DNA of 64,000 bases from Crateriforma spongiae. Its GTDB lineage: Bacteria > Planctomycetota > Planctomycetia > Pirellulales > Pirellulaceae. The stretch spans positions 310,001 to 374,000 of the forward strand of contig NZ_JAAXMS010000003.1 in assembly GCF_012290005.1 (NCBI RefSeq), read 5' to 3'. Position 1 is the first letter of the stretch, and every line of letters begins with the position of its first letter. The position numbers were made by a program, and so were the translations under genes. Positions 1 to 8,004 of the stretch are shown here, piece by piece. The notes beneath the pieces were generated by a model, which saw only the letters and a list, made by a program, of their open reading frames with translations, ran no database searches and was not told the DNA's origin.

Positions 1-1593
1 CGGAAAATGGTATTCGCCGCGTGTGCTGACACAGCTGCTGGTCTCCGATCCACACATGATCCAATCGGGATGGTTCTCGGTGACTTCCTGGTATCGCATG
101 GGCTTGTAATTCCAGCCCACGACATCGACTTCGGCGGCTAATCCATTCACTTCGGCGCCGGGATAATAGTTGAAGCCGGCTGCGACCGGTCGTGTCGCGT
201 CCTGGTCATGGCAAATCTCAGTCAGGCGTCGGGCCTGTTTCCAGCCGTCTTTTCGCCCTTGCTCTAGGATCTCGTTACCAATGCTCCACATGATCACGCT
301 GGGATGGTTGCGGTCACGAAGGATCATGTCTCGCAAGTCACGCTCGGACCACTCGTCGAAGAATTTGTTGTAACCGTTCTCGACTTTGGCGATTTGCCAC
401 ACGTCAAACGATTCGTCCATCACGACCAACCCCAATTCGTCACAACATTCCAGTTGCTCGGGCGAAGGCGGGTTGTGGCTGGTTCGGATCGCGTTGACCC
501 CCATCGATTGCATGATTTCCAACTGACGCATCGTGGCGCGTCGGTTGACGGCTGCACCGAGTGGACCAAGGTCGTGGTGCAGACAGACGCCTTTGAATTT
601 GACCGATTTGCCGTTCAGGACGAATCCGTTTTCCGCGCTGAAATCGATGGTGCGGATCCCGAATCGCGTTACATAGCGGTCCAGGACTTCCCCGTCGGCC
701 GAAACGATTTTGCTGACCGCGTGATAAAGGTTCGGTTGATTGATGTCCCACAGCTTTGGCTGATCCACGTTCAATTCGGTCGAAACGGTGACCGCCTTCT
801 CTGGTTTCCCTTCGATCGACTGTGTGGACTGGGCGATGGATTGGCCGGTCGCATCCAAGATGGTTGTTTCCAAAGCTCCGGTGCAATTGCCTGCGTCGGT
901 GCATCGTATGCTGGTTTCGATCGCGACAACCGCCTGTTCCGCGACAACCGCCTGTTCCGCGGTGACCGTTGGAGTCGTGATTGATGTGCCCCAGTGATCG
1001 ACGTGCATCGATGACTTGCGATCCAACCAAACGTTCCGATAGATGCCCGCACCGGGGTACCAGCGTGACGACAGGTCTTCCGGGGCAAGGCGAACGGCGA
1101 TGACGTTGGCTTCGTCACCGAAATTCACATGTCCGGTCAAGTCACAGACAAAGCCCATGTAGCCGAACGGTCGTTGACCGACTTTGTGGCCGTTCAACCA
1201 GACTTCCGCGTTGTATATCGCGCCGTCGAATTCGACGCTGATGTGTTTACCGCGGTCGGATTCCGGCAACGTGAACGACTTGCGATACCACCCGATGCCG
1301 TGGAACGGCAGTCCGCCACAGCGGGCGTTGTATTGAATGTCAAACGGGCCTTCGATCGCCCAATCATGTGGAAGGCTTAACTGACGCCATGATGCATCAT
1401 CGTATTGGGCGTTCTGTGCGTTTTCGGCGGCGCCACGATGGAAACGCCAATCGTTGTTGAAACTCTCGCGTCCCATGCGTTGAAGGTTCTCGGCCGAAAC
1501 GATCGACGCCATCAACACCATACATGCGCTCACCAGCAGTGGCAGTCGCCATCGTCGGTAAACACGAAACTGAAATCCGCTCGATTGTCGCAT
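1..1593 (-). CDS. GH2 beta-galactosidase, secreted (3' end outside window)
   Basis: The minus-strand reading starts at ATG 1593, preceded by a GAAGGA ribosome site, and stays open to base 1, so the C-terminus lies beyond the left edge. Residues 1-30 form a signal peptide. A GH2 sugar-binding domain follows (SLPHDWAIEGPF, GWYRKSF), then an immunoglobulin-like domain, then the TIM barrel with GVNAIRTSHNPPS. The expected acid/base is E441 in WSIGNE and the nucleophile is E517 in CGSE. The family hydrolyses terminal beta-galactosides or related beta-glycosides; galactoside as substrate is inferred. Around residues 211-223 an 18-bp tandem duplication (923-958) repeats AEQAVV. With sulfatases and a GH110-like enzyme nearby, a role in galactan breakdown in the periplasm or outside the cell is plausible. 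Confidence 0.9.
   Translation of the reverse strand, partial: MRQSSGFQFRVYRRWRLPLLVSACMVLMASIVSAENLQRMGRESFNNDWRFHRGAAENAQNAQYDDASWRQLSLPHDWAIEGPFDIQYNARCGGLPFHGIGWYRKSFTLPESDRGKHISVEFDGAIYNAEVWLNGHKVGQRPFGYMGFVCDLTGHVNFGDEANVIAVRLAPEDLSSRWYPGAGIYRNVWLDRKSSMHVDHWGTSITTPTVTAEQAVVAEQAVVAIETSIRCTDAGNCTGALETTILDATGQSIAQSTQSIEGKPEKAVTVSTELNVDQPKLWDINQPNLYHAVSKIVSADGEVLDRYVTRFGIRTIDFSAENGFVLNGKSVKFKGVCLHHDLGPLGAAVNRRATMRQLEIMQSMGVNAIRTSHNPPSPEQLECCDELGLVVMDESFDVWQIAKVENGYNKFFDEWSERDLRDMILRDRNHPSVIMWSIGNEILEQGRKDGWKQARRLTEICHDQDATRPVAAGFNYYPGAEVNGLAAEVDVVGWNYKPMRYQEVTENHPDWIMCGSETSSCVSTRGEYHFP
923..958. repeat. 18-bp perfect tandem duplication inside GH2 gene
   Basis: Two identical copies of an 18-bp unit (923-940 and 941-958) lie head to tail and in frame. 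They add six residues (AEQAVV) to what is probably a linker in the beta-sandwich part of the beta-galactosidase. A recent slippage duplication is the simplest reading. Confidence 0.9.
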
Positions 1594-1759
1594 CGTCGGC
1601 AAATCCTTCGGGTGGGGAAAAGATTGGGGCAAGGCCGAGCGATGCGAATCTTCCAGACGTTCGACAACGACGGCGGCGGGGGCCAAGTCCGTATCATCGT
1701 CGAAGTGTTAACAATTTGAAAGCGTCGGAACAGACTGTCGCAGGTCCCCGGACGAAGTC

Positions 1760-2743
1760 TTAGTGATCCGACGGAACGTCACGGAATTGCTGGTGGCAGA
1801 CACGGCAATCGTGTGCGATCTCTTCGATTCTGCGGAGACTCGTCGCGGCGGCGGACCGGTCCAGTGACGCCCGCGTTACCGCTTGCCGGAGCGCTTTCGC
1901 ATTCGCGATGGATCGCTGTAATTGTTCGACAAAGTCATCGCCGAGCGATTCTTGCCGGGCAATGCGGTCGGCTTCGACAAAGGCTTCCATCAACAGCAAT
2001 GCTTGGTGATCTTTGTCGAGGTCAGGATGGTTGGCGGGCGGTTCCCAATCATTCGCGGCGATCCGACGCAGGTGCGACAAGCGTGTTTCCAGGTCGACCA
2101 TCAGTTGGGCCATCGCGGGCACATCAGCAATGCTGGGAAAGGCGACGCCGCTCTGATTCAACACTGCGTCGGACAAGGGATGTGCGTCGGCAACGGATGC
2201 AAACAGTCCGCGATATTGTGGGCCCGTTCCGGCGATGCGAAGTGTCTGGTCGGCCTGGTTTTTGTTGATCAGACCGGCGCCCAAGCAGGCCACTGCGGCG
2301 GCGGCGGGGCTGCGATGTTTGCCGTGATGACAATGAATATAGATGGGGGCCGGCAATTGGTTGACCGCTTGGGCCAATTCCAGCGAACGTTCCGTAGGGA
2401 TGCCGTCATAGCCGTGAGGCAAATGGACGTAACGCAGTCCTTGTCGTTCGGCGGCATCGACGTCGGGCAACGCAGCATCCACGCTGATGACTGTGCGGAT
2501 GCCCAAGGCGGCCAATTCCGCGAACGCTTCGTCGTTTTCGGGCAACCCACCGGAAAACACCCGGTCGTGCAACTGTACTAAGTTGGGAACATAACGCGTG
2601 GGCATCCTCTGTGGACGCGGGACCGACGCGTTTTTCTCAGGCTGGTCGGCAGCACTGTGTGCGATAAGGGTATTGCCGATGAAGATGAACAGCATCACAG
2701 CAGCGATTGCCGCCTTGAATGTTTGCCCCAAAAACATGCCCAT
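1760..2743 (-). CDS. Secreted tyrosine phosphatase-like / cytochrome c'-like fusion
   Basis: Start at ATG 2743; a TTG three bases upstream is less likely. Residues 6-30 are a signal peptide. Residues 48-185 resemble a dual-specificity/tyrosine phosphatase: VFSGGLPENDEAF, then the P-loop HCHHGKHRS with catalytic Cys138 and Arg144 (C-X5-R). The remaining ~140 residues are helical and end with CRVCHQQFRD, a C-x-x-C-H haem site (313-317) close to the C-terminus, as in cytochrome c' (c556) four-helix bundles. The protein is therefore probably exported, carries covalent haem and has a phosphatase-like domain. No signalling partner is visible. It lies 105 bp downstream of the OmpA-like lipoprotein gene on the same strand. 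Both domain calls come from motifs; catalytic activity is not proven. Confidence 0.75.
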   Translation of the reverse strand: MGMFLGQTFKAAIAAVMLFIFIGNTLIAHSAADQPEKNASVPRPQRMPTRYVPNLVQLHDRVFSGGLPENDEAFAELAALGIRTVISVDAALPDVDAAERQGLRYVHLPHGYDGIPTERSLELAQAVNQLPAPIYIHCHHGKHRSPAAAAVACLGAGLINKNQADQTLRIAGTGPQYRGLFASVADAHPLSDAVLNQSGVAFPSIADVPAMAQLMVDLETRLSHLRRIAANDWEPPANHPDLDKDHQALLLMEAFVEADRIARQESLGDDFVEQLQRSIANAKALRQAVTRASLDRSAAATSLRRIEEIAHDCRVCHQQFRDVPSDH

Positions 2744-2848
2744 CAAAGTGTCCCATTGATCCGGTGCCTTACCTAGGTCGCTGGGACTAGCTTAGTCGAT
2801 TTCAGATCGGCGTTCGTGGTTGCGCGAGCGCGAGCGGGTCTGAGATGC

Positions 2849-3733
2849 TTAGAAGGTTTCCGGATAGACGACCAATTCAATCCGACGATTGGCCGCGCGA
2901 CCGGCGGGGGTGTCATTGGATTGCCGTGGATTGTTGGCACCTTGTGCGACGGTGAACAATTGGTGGATCGGCATTCCCGCACGGCGGACCATGAAGTCCA
3001 GTACGGCACCCGACTGTGCGGCGCTTAACTGATGGCTGGTCGCGACATCGCCGCCATAAACTGGCGAATTGTCGGTGTAACCTTCCACGGCGATGCGTTG
3101 TCGTGGGAACACGGTGCGCAGTTGAGCGGCAACGGGATCCAAGATTCCGGCCGCTTGCGGGATCATCTGGCTGGTCCCCGCCCGGAACAACTGATCCGCG
3201 GGCAAGATGATGCGAACCACGTCGCCGTCCGGCTGGACGGCCAAGTTGGGAAGGTTCAGCCGCGATGCTTGCGCGGACAAATTGGTATTCGGCCGAATGG
3301 TCGCGCCGCCACGCATTTGAGTAGACGCTTGAAAACTGCGGACCTGATTTTCCGCCTGGTTCGCAGCCATTCGTGCGGATTCAAACTGGTTGGTGACCTC
3401 GGCAAGCTGCGTGCGTACCAGTCGCAATTCGTCTTTATAGACCTGAGCCTGCTGTTCGCTTTGGGCCAACTGCGTGGTCAGCTGGCGATTGTTATCGTCC
3501 AGCAACTGAACGCGTCGGCTGAGTTCGGCGATCTGGGCCTGCGTGGGATTGTTGGCCACCGCGACGGGTTGCCCCTGCCATGCGGCACCGCCGGGGGTGG
3601 CCAAGTATGGATTTTGTGTACAGCCGGACACGACCGCCGCAATCAGCCAGACGGACAACAGCAGCGCAGCACGCACGCGACCAGGCGAATCCTGGGGGCG
3701 GCGTCGGGCGTTCATGGCAATGGGCGTTGGCAT
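2849..3733 (-). CDS. OmpA-family peptidoglycan-binding lipoprotein
   Basis: 294 residues. A hydrophobic segment ends in the lipobox VVSGC (Cys38), so the mature protein should be lipid-anchored. Residues ~65-135 are a Gln/Glu-rich coiled coil (AELSRRVQLLDDNNRQLTTQLAQSEQQ). The C-terminal ~110 residues match the OmpA/MotB fold, with VEGYTDNSP and NRRIELVVYP, which binds diaminopimelate in peptidoglycan. It probably tethers the outer membrane to the wall. The start could instead be ATG 3715. It is divergent from the gene at 3859, with a shared 125-bp upstream region, and may be co-transcribed with the phosphatase/cytochrome gene downstream. Confidence 0.88.
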   Translation of the reverse strand: MPTPIAMNARRRPQDSPGRVRAALLLSVWLIAAVVSGCTQNPYLATPGGAAWQGQPVAVANNPTQAQIAELSRRVQLLDDNNRQLTTQLAQSEQQAQVYKDELRLVRTQLAEVTNQFESARMAANQAENQVRSFQASTQMRGGATIRPNTNLSAQASRLNLPNLAVQPDGDVVRIILPADQLFRAGTSQMIPQAAGILDPVAAQLRTVFPRQRIAVEGYTDNSPVYGGDVATSHQLSAAQSGAVLDFMVRRAGMPIHQLFTVAQGANNPRQSNDTPAGRAANRRIELVVYPETF

Positions 3734-3858
3734 CGTAAAGGGTCCGTTCGACCGTCAATGCGGTCTGTCGACGGGGCTGATAGCATGGGACTTTAGAAAA
3801 TCTTTGAAAAACGTCGCAAGAGCATTCGTTTCCCACGAATCGCAGGTGGAGACGCACG

Positions 3859-5208
3859 ATGACAACGAATTGGTATCACTGGGCAACCGCAACGGCACTG
3901 GTTTCAAGGCGACTGGTATGCGCCGGGGGCCTCAGCTTGGCGTTTGCTGCGGCGGTTTGCCCGGCGACTGGGGCGCAAGAATCTCGAACCGATCAACGGG
4001 GCATCGAACCTTGGGACGACAACCGTTGGTACTGGTCATACCGTGGCGAGCCCGTGTTGCTGCTGGGCGGAAGCGATGATGACAACCTGTTCCAGTGGCC
4101 CGCCGATGAATTGAAAGCCCAGCTGGACCGCATTCAAGCCGCCGGCGGCAACGTTGTTCGAAACACGATGTCTGATCGGCCCGATCGTGGTACCGAGGTC
4201 TATCCGTTCTTGCGGTTGGACAATGGCAAGTACGACCTGTCGCGGTGGAACCCGGAGTACTGGGAACGCTTTGAAAGATTCCTACGTTGGACCGCCCAGC
4301 GTGACATCTTTGTGCAAATTGAAATCTGGGATCGGTTCGACTATGCGGACTTGGCCGGTCGCGGACCACGACGCTGGATCGACCACCCGTACAACCCGGC
4401 AAACAACGTGAACTACACGTTTGACGAATCCGGATTCGCCAAAACCTATCCCGACCATCCCGGTCAAAACAAACAGCCCTTTTTCTTCACGACGCCGCGG
4501 CAACGTGACAACCAAGTCGTGCTGAAATATCAGCAGCGACAAGTCGCCAAGTTGTTGCAGCATTCCTTGCAATACGACCACGTGCTGTACTGCATCGATA
4601 ACGAAACGAGAGCACAACCACAGTGGGGACAGTACTGGGCGGAGTTCATCAAGCAACACGCCAAAGATGCCGGACGTACGGTCATGGTGACCGAAATGTG
4701 GGACGACTGGAATTTGTCGGCCACGTCACACCGGGAAACCTTCGACCATCCGGAAATCTATGACTACGTCGACGTGTCGCAGAACAATCACAACAGCGGT
4801 GAAAAACACTGGCAGAACTTTTTGTTCGTGCGTGACTATCTGAAAAGTCAGCCGCGCCCGATGAACACCACCAAAACCTATGGGGCCGATGGGAACAAGT
4901 TTGGCCATCGTGACCAAGACGCGATCGAACGGTTTTGGCGTCATCTGTTGGCAGGGGCCGCCTCGATTCGATTCCATCGTCCCGATTCGGGAATCGGAAT
5001 CAACGACAAAGCGGTGACATGCTTGCGGGCGGCTCGTGACGTGGAGCGATTGGTGCCGTTATGGGATGTGAATCCTATGAACGATCTGTTGATCGGGCGT
5101 CAAGCCAACGAAGCCTATGCCGCCGCGGGGATGGACGGCCAAACGCTGGTGATTTTCTTTCCCGCCAATGCCACCACCGCCGAAGTCGCGGTGCGCGACA
5201 CGGGCTAG
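3859..5208 (+). CDS. Secreted glycoside hydrolase-like TIM-barrel protein ended by an in-frame TAG
   Basis: 449 residues with an N-terminal signal peptide ending near ATGAQES. The body reads as a clan GH-A-like barrel: WSYRGEPVLLLGGSDDDNLFQW, GGNVVRNTMSDRP, FVQIEIWDRFDY, then CIDNE with E249 as candidate acid/base and VTEMWDD with E279 also conserved-looking. The frame stops at TAG 5206-5208 but continues for 46 sensible codons to TGA 5347-5349; the extra peptide has the W..I and PPSGGNWALVLRG pattern of the small C-terminal beta domain usual in such proteins. The gene is therefore probably truncated by a nonsense change, though the barrel is complete and may still work. The substrate is unknown. 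It is convergent with the isomerase-like gene. Confidence 0.75.
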   Translation: MTTNWYHWATATALVSRRLVCAGGLSLAFAAAVCPATGAQESRTDQRGIEPWDDNRWYWSYRGEPVLLLGGSDDDNLFQWPADELKAQLDRIQAAGGNVVRNTMSDRPDRGTEVYPFLRLDNGKYDLSRWNPEYWERFERFLRWTAQRDIFVQIEIWDRFDYADLAGRGPRRWIDHPYNPANNVNYTFDESGFAKTYPDHPGQNKQPFFFTTPRQRDNQVVLKYQQRQVAKLLQHSLQYDHVLYCIDNETRAQPQWGQYWAEFIKQHAKDAGRTVMVTEMWDDWNLSATSHRETFDHPEIYDYVDVSQNNHNSGEKHWQNFLFVRDYLKSQPRPMNTTKTYGADGNKFGHRDQDAIERFWRHLLAGAASIRFHRPDSGIGINDKAVTCLRAARDVERLVPLWDVNPMNDLLIGRQANEAYAAAGMDGQTLVIFFPANATTAEVAVRDTG

Positions 5209-5349
5209 CGAACAGCGGACTGGATCTCCATCGACACCGATCAGCGGATTCAAACCCGCATGGGGAACAAGGAACTGATGCGTCTGCGACCACCGAGCGG
5301 CGGAAATTGGGCGTTGGTGCTACGCGGTGAGGTGCACGCCGAACGCTGA
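5206..5349 (+). pseudogene. In-frame 3' remnant after the TAG of the preceding gene
   Basis: After TAG 5206-5208, the same frame reads RTADWISIDTDQRIQT and onward through LRPPSGGNWALVLRGEVHAER to TGA 5347-5349. It looks like the end of the hydrolase, not chance sequence. There is no start codon with a ribosome site of its own. Confidence 0.65.
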
Positions 5350-5362
5350 CACGATGCTCGGG

Positions 5363-6301
5363 TCATGAAAAGTGTTGCCGAAGCATGGCCAGACTTTTCG
5401 GAATGGCCGTCGCATGGTCTTCACTGCCTTCGAATTCCAGGCTGATGTAACCACGGTAGTCCACTTGCCGCAGAATCGATGCGACACGTTCGTAATCAAT
5501 GTCCAATGTGTACCACGTCCCACCGCCAAAGTACGTTTTGGCTTGTACAAAGACGGCTTCGGGGGCCAATTGCTCGTACTGGCGGTACTGATCTTCCAAA
5601 AAGTTTCCCGTGTCCAACGTGGCTTTTAACCACGGCGAATCGACTTCGCCGATGACACGCAGAACACCGTCGGCGGTTCGGCCAAGCCCCCAGTGATTTT
5701 CCAGTCCCATCACGACGCCACATTTCTCTGCGGTCGGCAAACATTTTTCAAAGGCGTCGCGAACCCAAGCGAATCCTTGGTCATCGGTGTAGCCATCCAG
5801 CGTGGGTTCGATTCCACGGTTGGCCATCAATTCGTCAAAGCTGCCAGATGTTCCCCAGCGACCGGTGTTCACGCGGATGGTGGGAATGCCCATCGCATAG
5901 GCCAATTCGATGCACTCGATCGTGTGATCGATTTGTTGCTTCCGTTTGTCGGCATCGGGAGTCACAAAAGACTGGTGCGTGGACAACCCGCACAAATCCA
6001 GTCCTAGGCGAAATGCACGTTGTTTGATCTTTTGCAACATCGCATTGGATTGATCTTCCATCTGCACGTGCAAGATTTCCACGGCATCAAAACCGGCATC
6101 GGCCGCCAGTTCGATACACCGCGTGATGGGCAACTTGGTGTCATCGCGGTACCGCCAATAAGAATAGGTGGATACCGCAATCGGGTTTCCACGTTTGATG
6201 CTGCCGGGATCAGCGGCGACCGCTGGCCCGGTCTGCCCAGCAATGGTGGACGCCGCGGCCAAAGCCGCGGTGGAGTGAAGCAAATGTCGGCGATGGATCA
6301 T
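5363..6301 (-). CDS. Sugar phosphate isomerase/epimerase-like TIM barrel, exported
   Basis: 312 residues from ATG 6301. The N-terminus IHRRHLLHSTAALAAASTIAG has paired arginines before a hydrophobic stretch, a Tat-like export signal ending at AVAADPGS. The rest fits the xylose-isomerase-like (AP endonuclease 2) barrel: CIELAADAGFDAVEILHVQ, GIPTIRVNTGRWG, VVMGLENHWG, LKATLDTGNF and SLEFEGSED, whose Glu/Asp/His residues normally bind a divalent metal. Many such proteins occur in Planctomycetes; substrates are rarely known. It is the last gene of the minus-strand run from the sulfatases, 110 bp after the DUF1501 gene. Confidence 0.85.
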   Translation of the reverse strand: MIHRRHLLHSTAALAAASTIAGQTGPAVAADPGSIKRGNPIAVSTYSYWRYRDDTKLPITRCIELAADAGFDAVEILHVQMEDQSNAMLQKIKQRAFRLGLDLCGLSTHQSFVTPDADKRKQQIDHTIECIELAYAMGIPTIRVNTGRWGTSGSFDELMANRGIEPTLDGYTDDQGFAWVRDAFEKCLPTAEKCGVVMGLENHWGLGRTADGVLRVIGEVDSPWLKATLDTGNFLEDQYRQYEQLAPEAVFVQAKTYFGGGTWYTLDIDYERVASILRQVDYRGYISLEFEGSEDHATAIPKSLAMLRQHFS

Positions 6302-6411
6302 GGCATTGTCGGATTGCGATGAACGGGTATTCCGGGAAGCACGACGTGCGACCGTCGTCCCTGGACGTTATACCTGTCATCGCCAAACGATGGGCGATGA
6401 TCCGTGGCGAA

Positions 6412-7908
6412 TCAGGCCAGAATGTCTTTCACCACGTGGCCGTGGACGTTGGTCAGGCGTCGTTCCAGCCCGTTGTGGTAATACGTCAAACGCTCGTGAT
6501 TCAGGCCCATCAAGTGAAGCAGTGTGGCGTTGAAATCGTACACGGTTGTTTCGTTGCTGGCGGTCTTGAATCCGAATTCATCACTTTCGCCATAGCTGAA
6601 TCCCTTCTTCACCCCGGCCCCGGCCAAGAAGCATGTGAAGGCGTCGGGGTTATGGTCACGCCCGGTCCCATTGGCTTGCAAGAAAGGCATCCGTCCGAAT
6701 TCCGTGCACCAGACCACCAGCGTGTGTTCCAACATGCCCCGCTGTTTCAAGTCGGCAATCAACGCAGCGGTCGGCTGGTCCATGATCTCCGCCTGCATCG
6801 CATGCGTTTTCAAGATGTCCGAATGCGAATCCCAGTTGGTGATGCCGTTGCCGCCGGCCGGGTCGCTGCCGTTGAACAACTGGACCACACGAACGCCACG
6901 TTCCAACAGACGGCGTGCCAGGATGCAGTTGTTGGCATAGGCACGTTTCAGTTCGGTGCCGGTTTCGGTTCCATAGGCATCGTGAACGTGCTTTGGTTCG
7001 CCGGCAATATCCATCACTTCGGGAACGGATGTCTGCATGCGGCCGGCCAATTCATAGCTGGCAATTCGCGCGGCCAAGTCCGCATCGCCCGGAAAGCTTT
7101 CCAGGTGATCGGCATTCAGTTTGCGTAGCAGATCCACGCCCGCCTGATCGGCCCCGGGGGTAAACCGGTCGGGACGGTGCAAGTTGGCCGGCGGGTTGGA
7201 TGCGGTAAAATCGGTGCCTTGGAAAGCCGCCGGCAGAAATCCACTGCCGAAATTATTCTTACCACTTCTCGCAAGCCCACGCGGGTCGTTGATGGCCACG
7301 AACGCCGGCAGTTCTTCCGTTTCACAGCCTAACGCGTAAGTCACCCAAGCGCCGAACGACGGAAAACCCTCCATCGTAAAACCGGTGTTGAAAAAGTTTT
7401 CGCCTTGCGGGTGCGCGCTGGTTTGGGTCGTCAGCGAATGAACGAAACAAAAGTCGTCGACCATTTCGGCCAAGTTTGGCAATAGATCCGAAACCATCTT
7501 TCCGGTTTCACCGCGGGGACGAAAATCCCAGAAAGGTTTGGCGATGTTTCCCGTCGGGCCTTCGAAAGTGACCGCGGGGATCCCCGGTGGTTTTTGACCG
7601 TCCAGATCGTACAAGGCTGGCTTGTAATCGAAGGTGTCGACGTGGCTGACCGCTCCGGGCAAATAAATCACCAGGACTTGTTTGGCCGGCATTTCAAAGT
7701 GCGGTGGCCGCGACGCGTAGGGATTCTTTTCGTCGATCTGGGGCCGGATCGGGCCCAAGCCATCGGCGGCATCGCTGGCCAACAAATTGTCACGGGCCAG
7801 CAATTGTGAAAGAGCCAAACCGCCAAGGGACATGCCGGTCTGGCCCAAAAACGAACGACGGTTCAAAAGCGAACGTCCGATCGGACTGATACGTTCAGGC
7901 AAGTTCAT
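6412..7908 (-). CDS. DUF1501 family protein (Tat-exported, sulfatase-like fold)
   Basis: Start at ATG 7908; an upstream TTG is possible. The N-terminus contains NRRSFLGQTGMSLGGLALSQLL, a Tat signal. DUF1501 proteins belong to the alkaline-phosphatase/sulfatase superfamily; visible pieces are VIYLPGAVSHVDTFDYKP, FCFVHSLTTQTSAHPQG, NGSDPAGGNGITNWDSHSD and VVWCTEFGRMPF. It has no CxPSR motif, so it is not a formylglycine sulfatase. The biochemical role is unknown. In Planctomycetes these genes nearly always follow a DUF1549/DUF1553 gene, and here one lies 96 bp upstream on the same strand, implying a shared transcript and process. Confidence 0.92.
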   Translation of the reverse strand: MNLPERISPIGRSLLNRRSFLGQTGMSLGGLALSQLLARDNLLASDAADGLGPIRPQIDEKNPYASRPPHFEMPAKQVLVIYLPGAVSHVDTFDYKPALYDLDGQKPPGIPAVTFEGPTGNIAKPFWDFRPRGETGKMVSDLLPNLAEMVDDFCFVHSLTTQTSAHPQGENFFNTGFTMEGFPSFGAWVTYALGCETEELPAFVAINDPRGLARSGKNNFGSGFLPAAFQGTDFTASNPPANLHRPDRFTPGADQAGVDLLRKLNADHLESFPGDADLAARIASYELAGRMQTSVPEVMDIAGEPKHVHDAYGTETGTELKRAYANNCILARRLLERGVRVVQLFNGSDPAGGNGITNWDSHSDILKTHAMQAEIMDQPTAALIADLKQRGMLEHTLVVWCTEFGRMPFLQANGTGRDHNPDAFTCFLAGAGVKKGFSYGESDEFGFKTASNETTVYDFNATLLHLMGLNHERLTYYHNGLERRLTNVHGHVVKDILA

Positions 7909-8004
7909 CGATTGCAATCTTTGGTTGAAAATTCAAGGTCATCACGGCCACCCCGGTCGATCTCCCGCCGGGCCGACGGCCACCGTCGCGTGATTCGCGG
8001 GCGG

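Noticed and set aside
304-984. Plus-strand open frame over the GH2 gene
   Set aside because: The minus strand has a continuous GH2 reading with catalytic residues; the plus reading is an antisense shadow.
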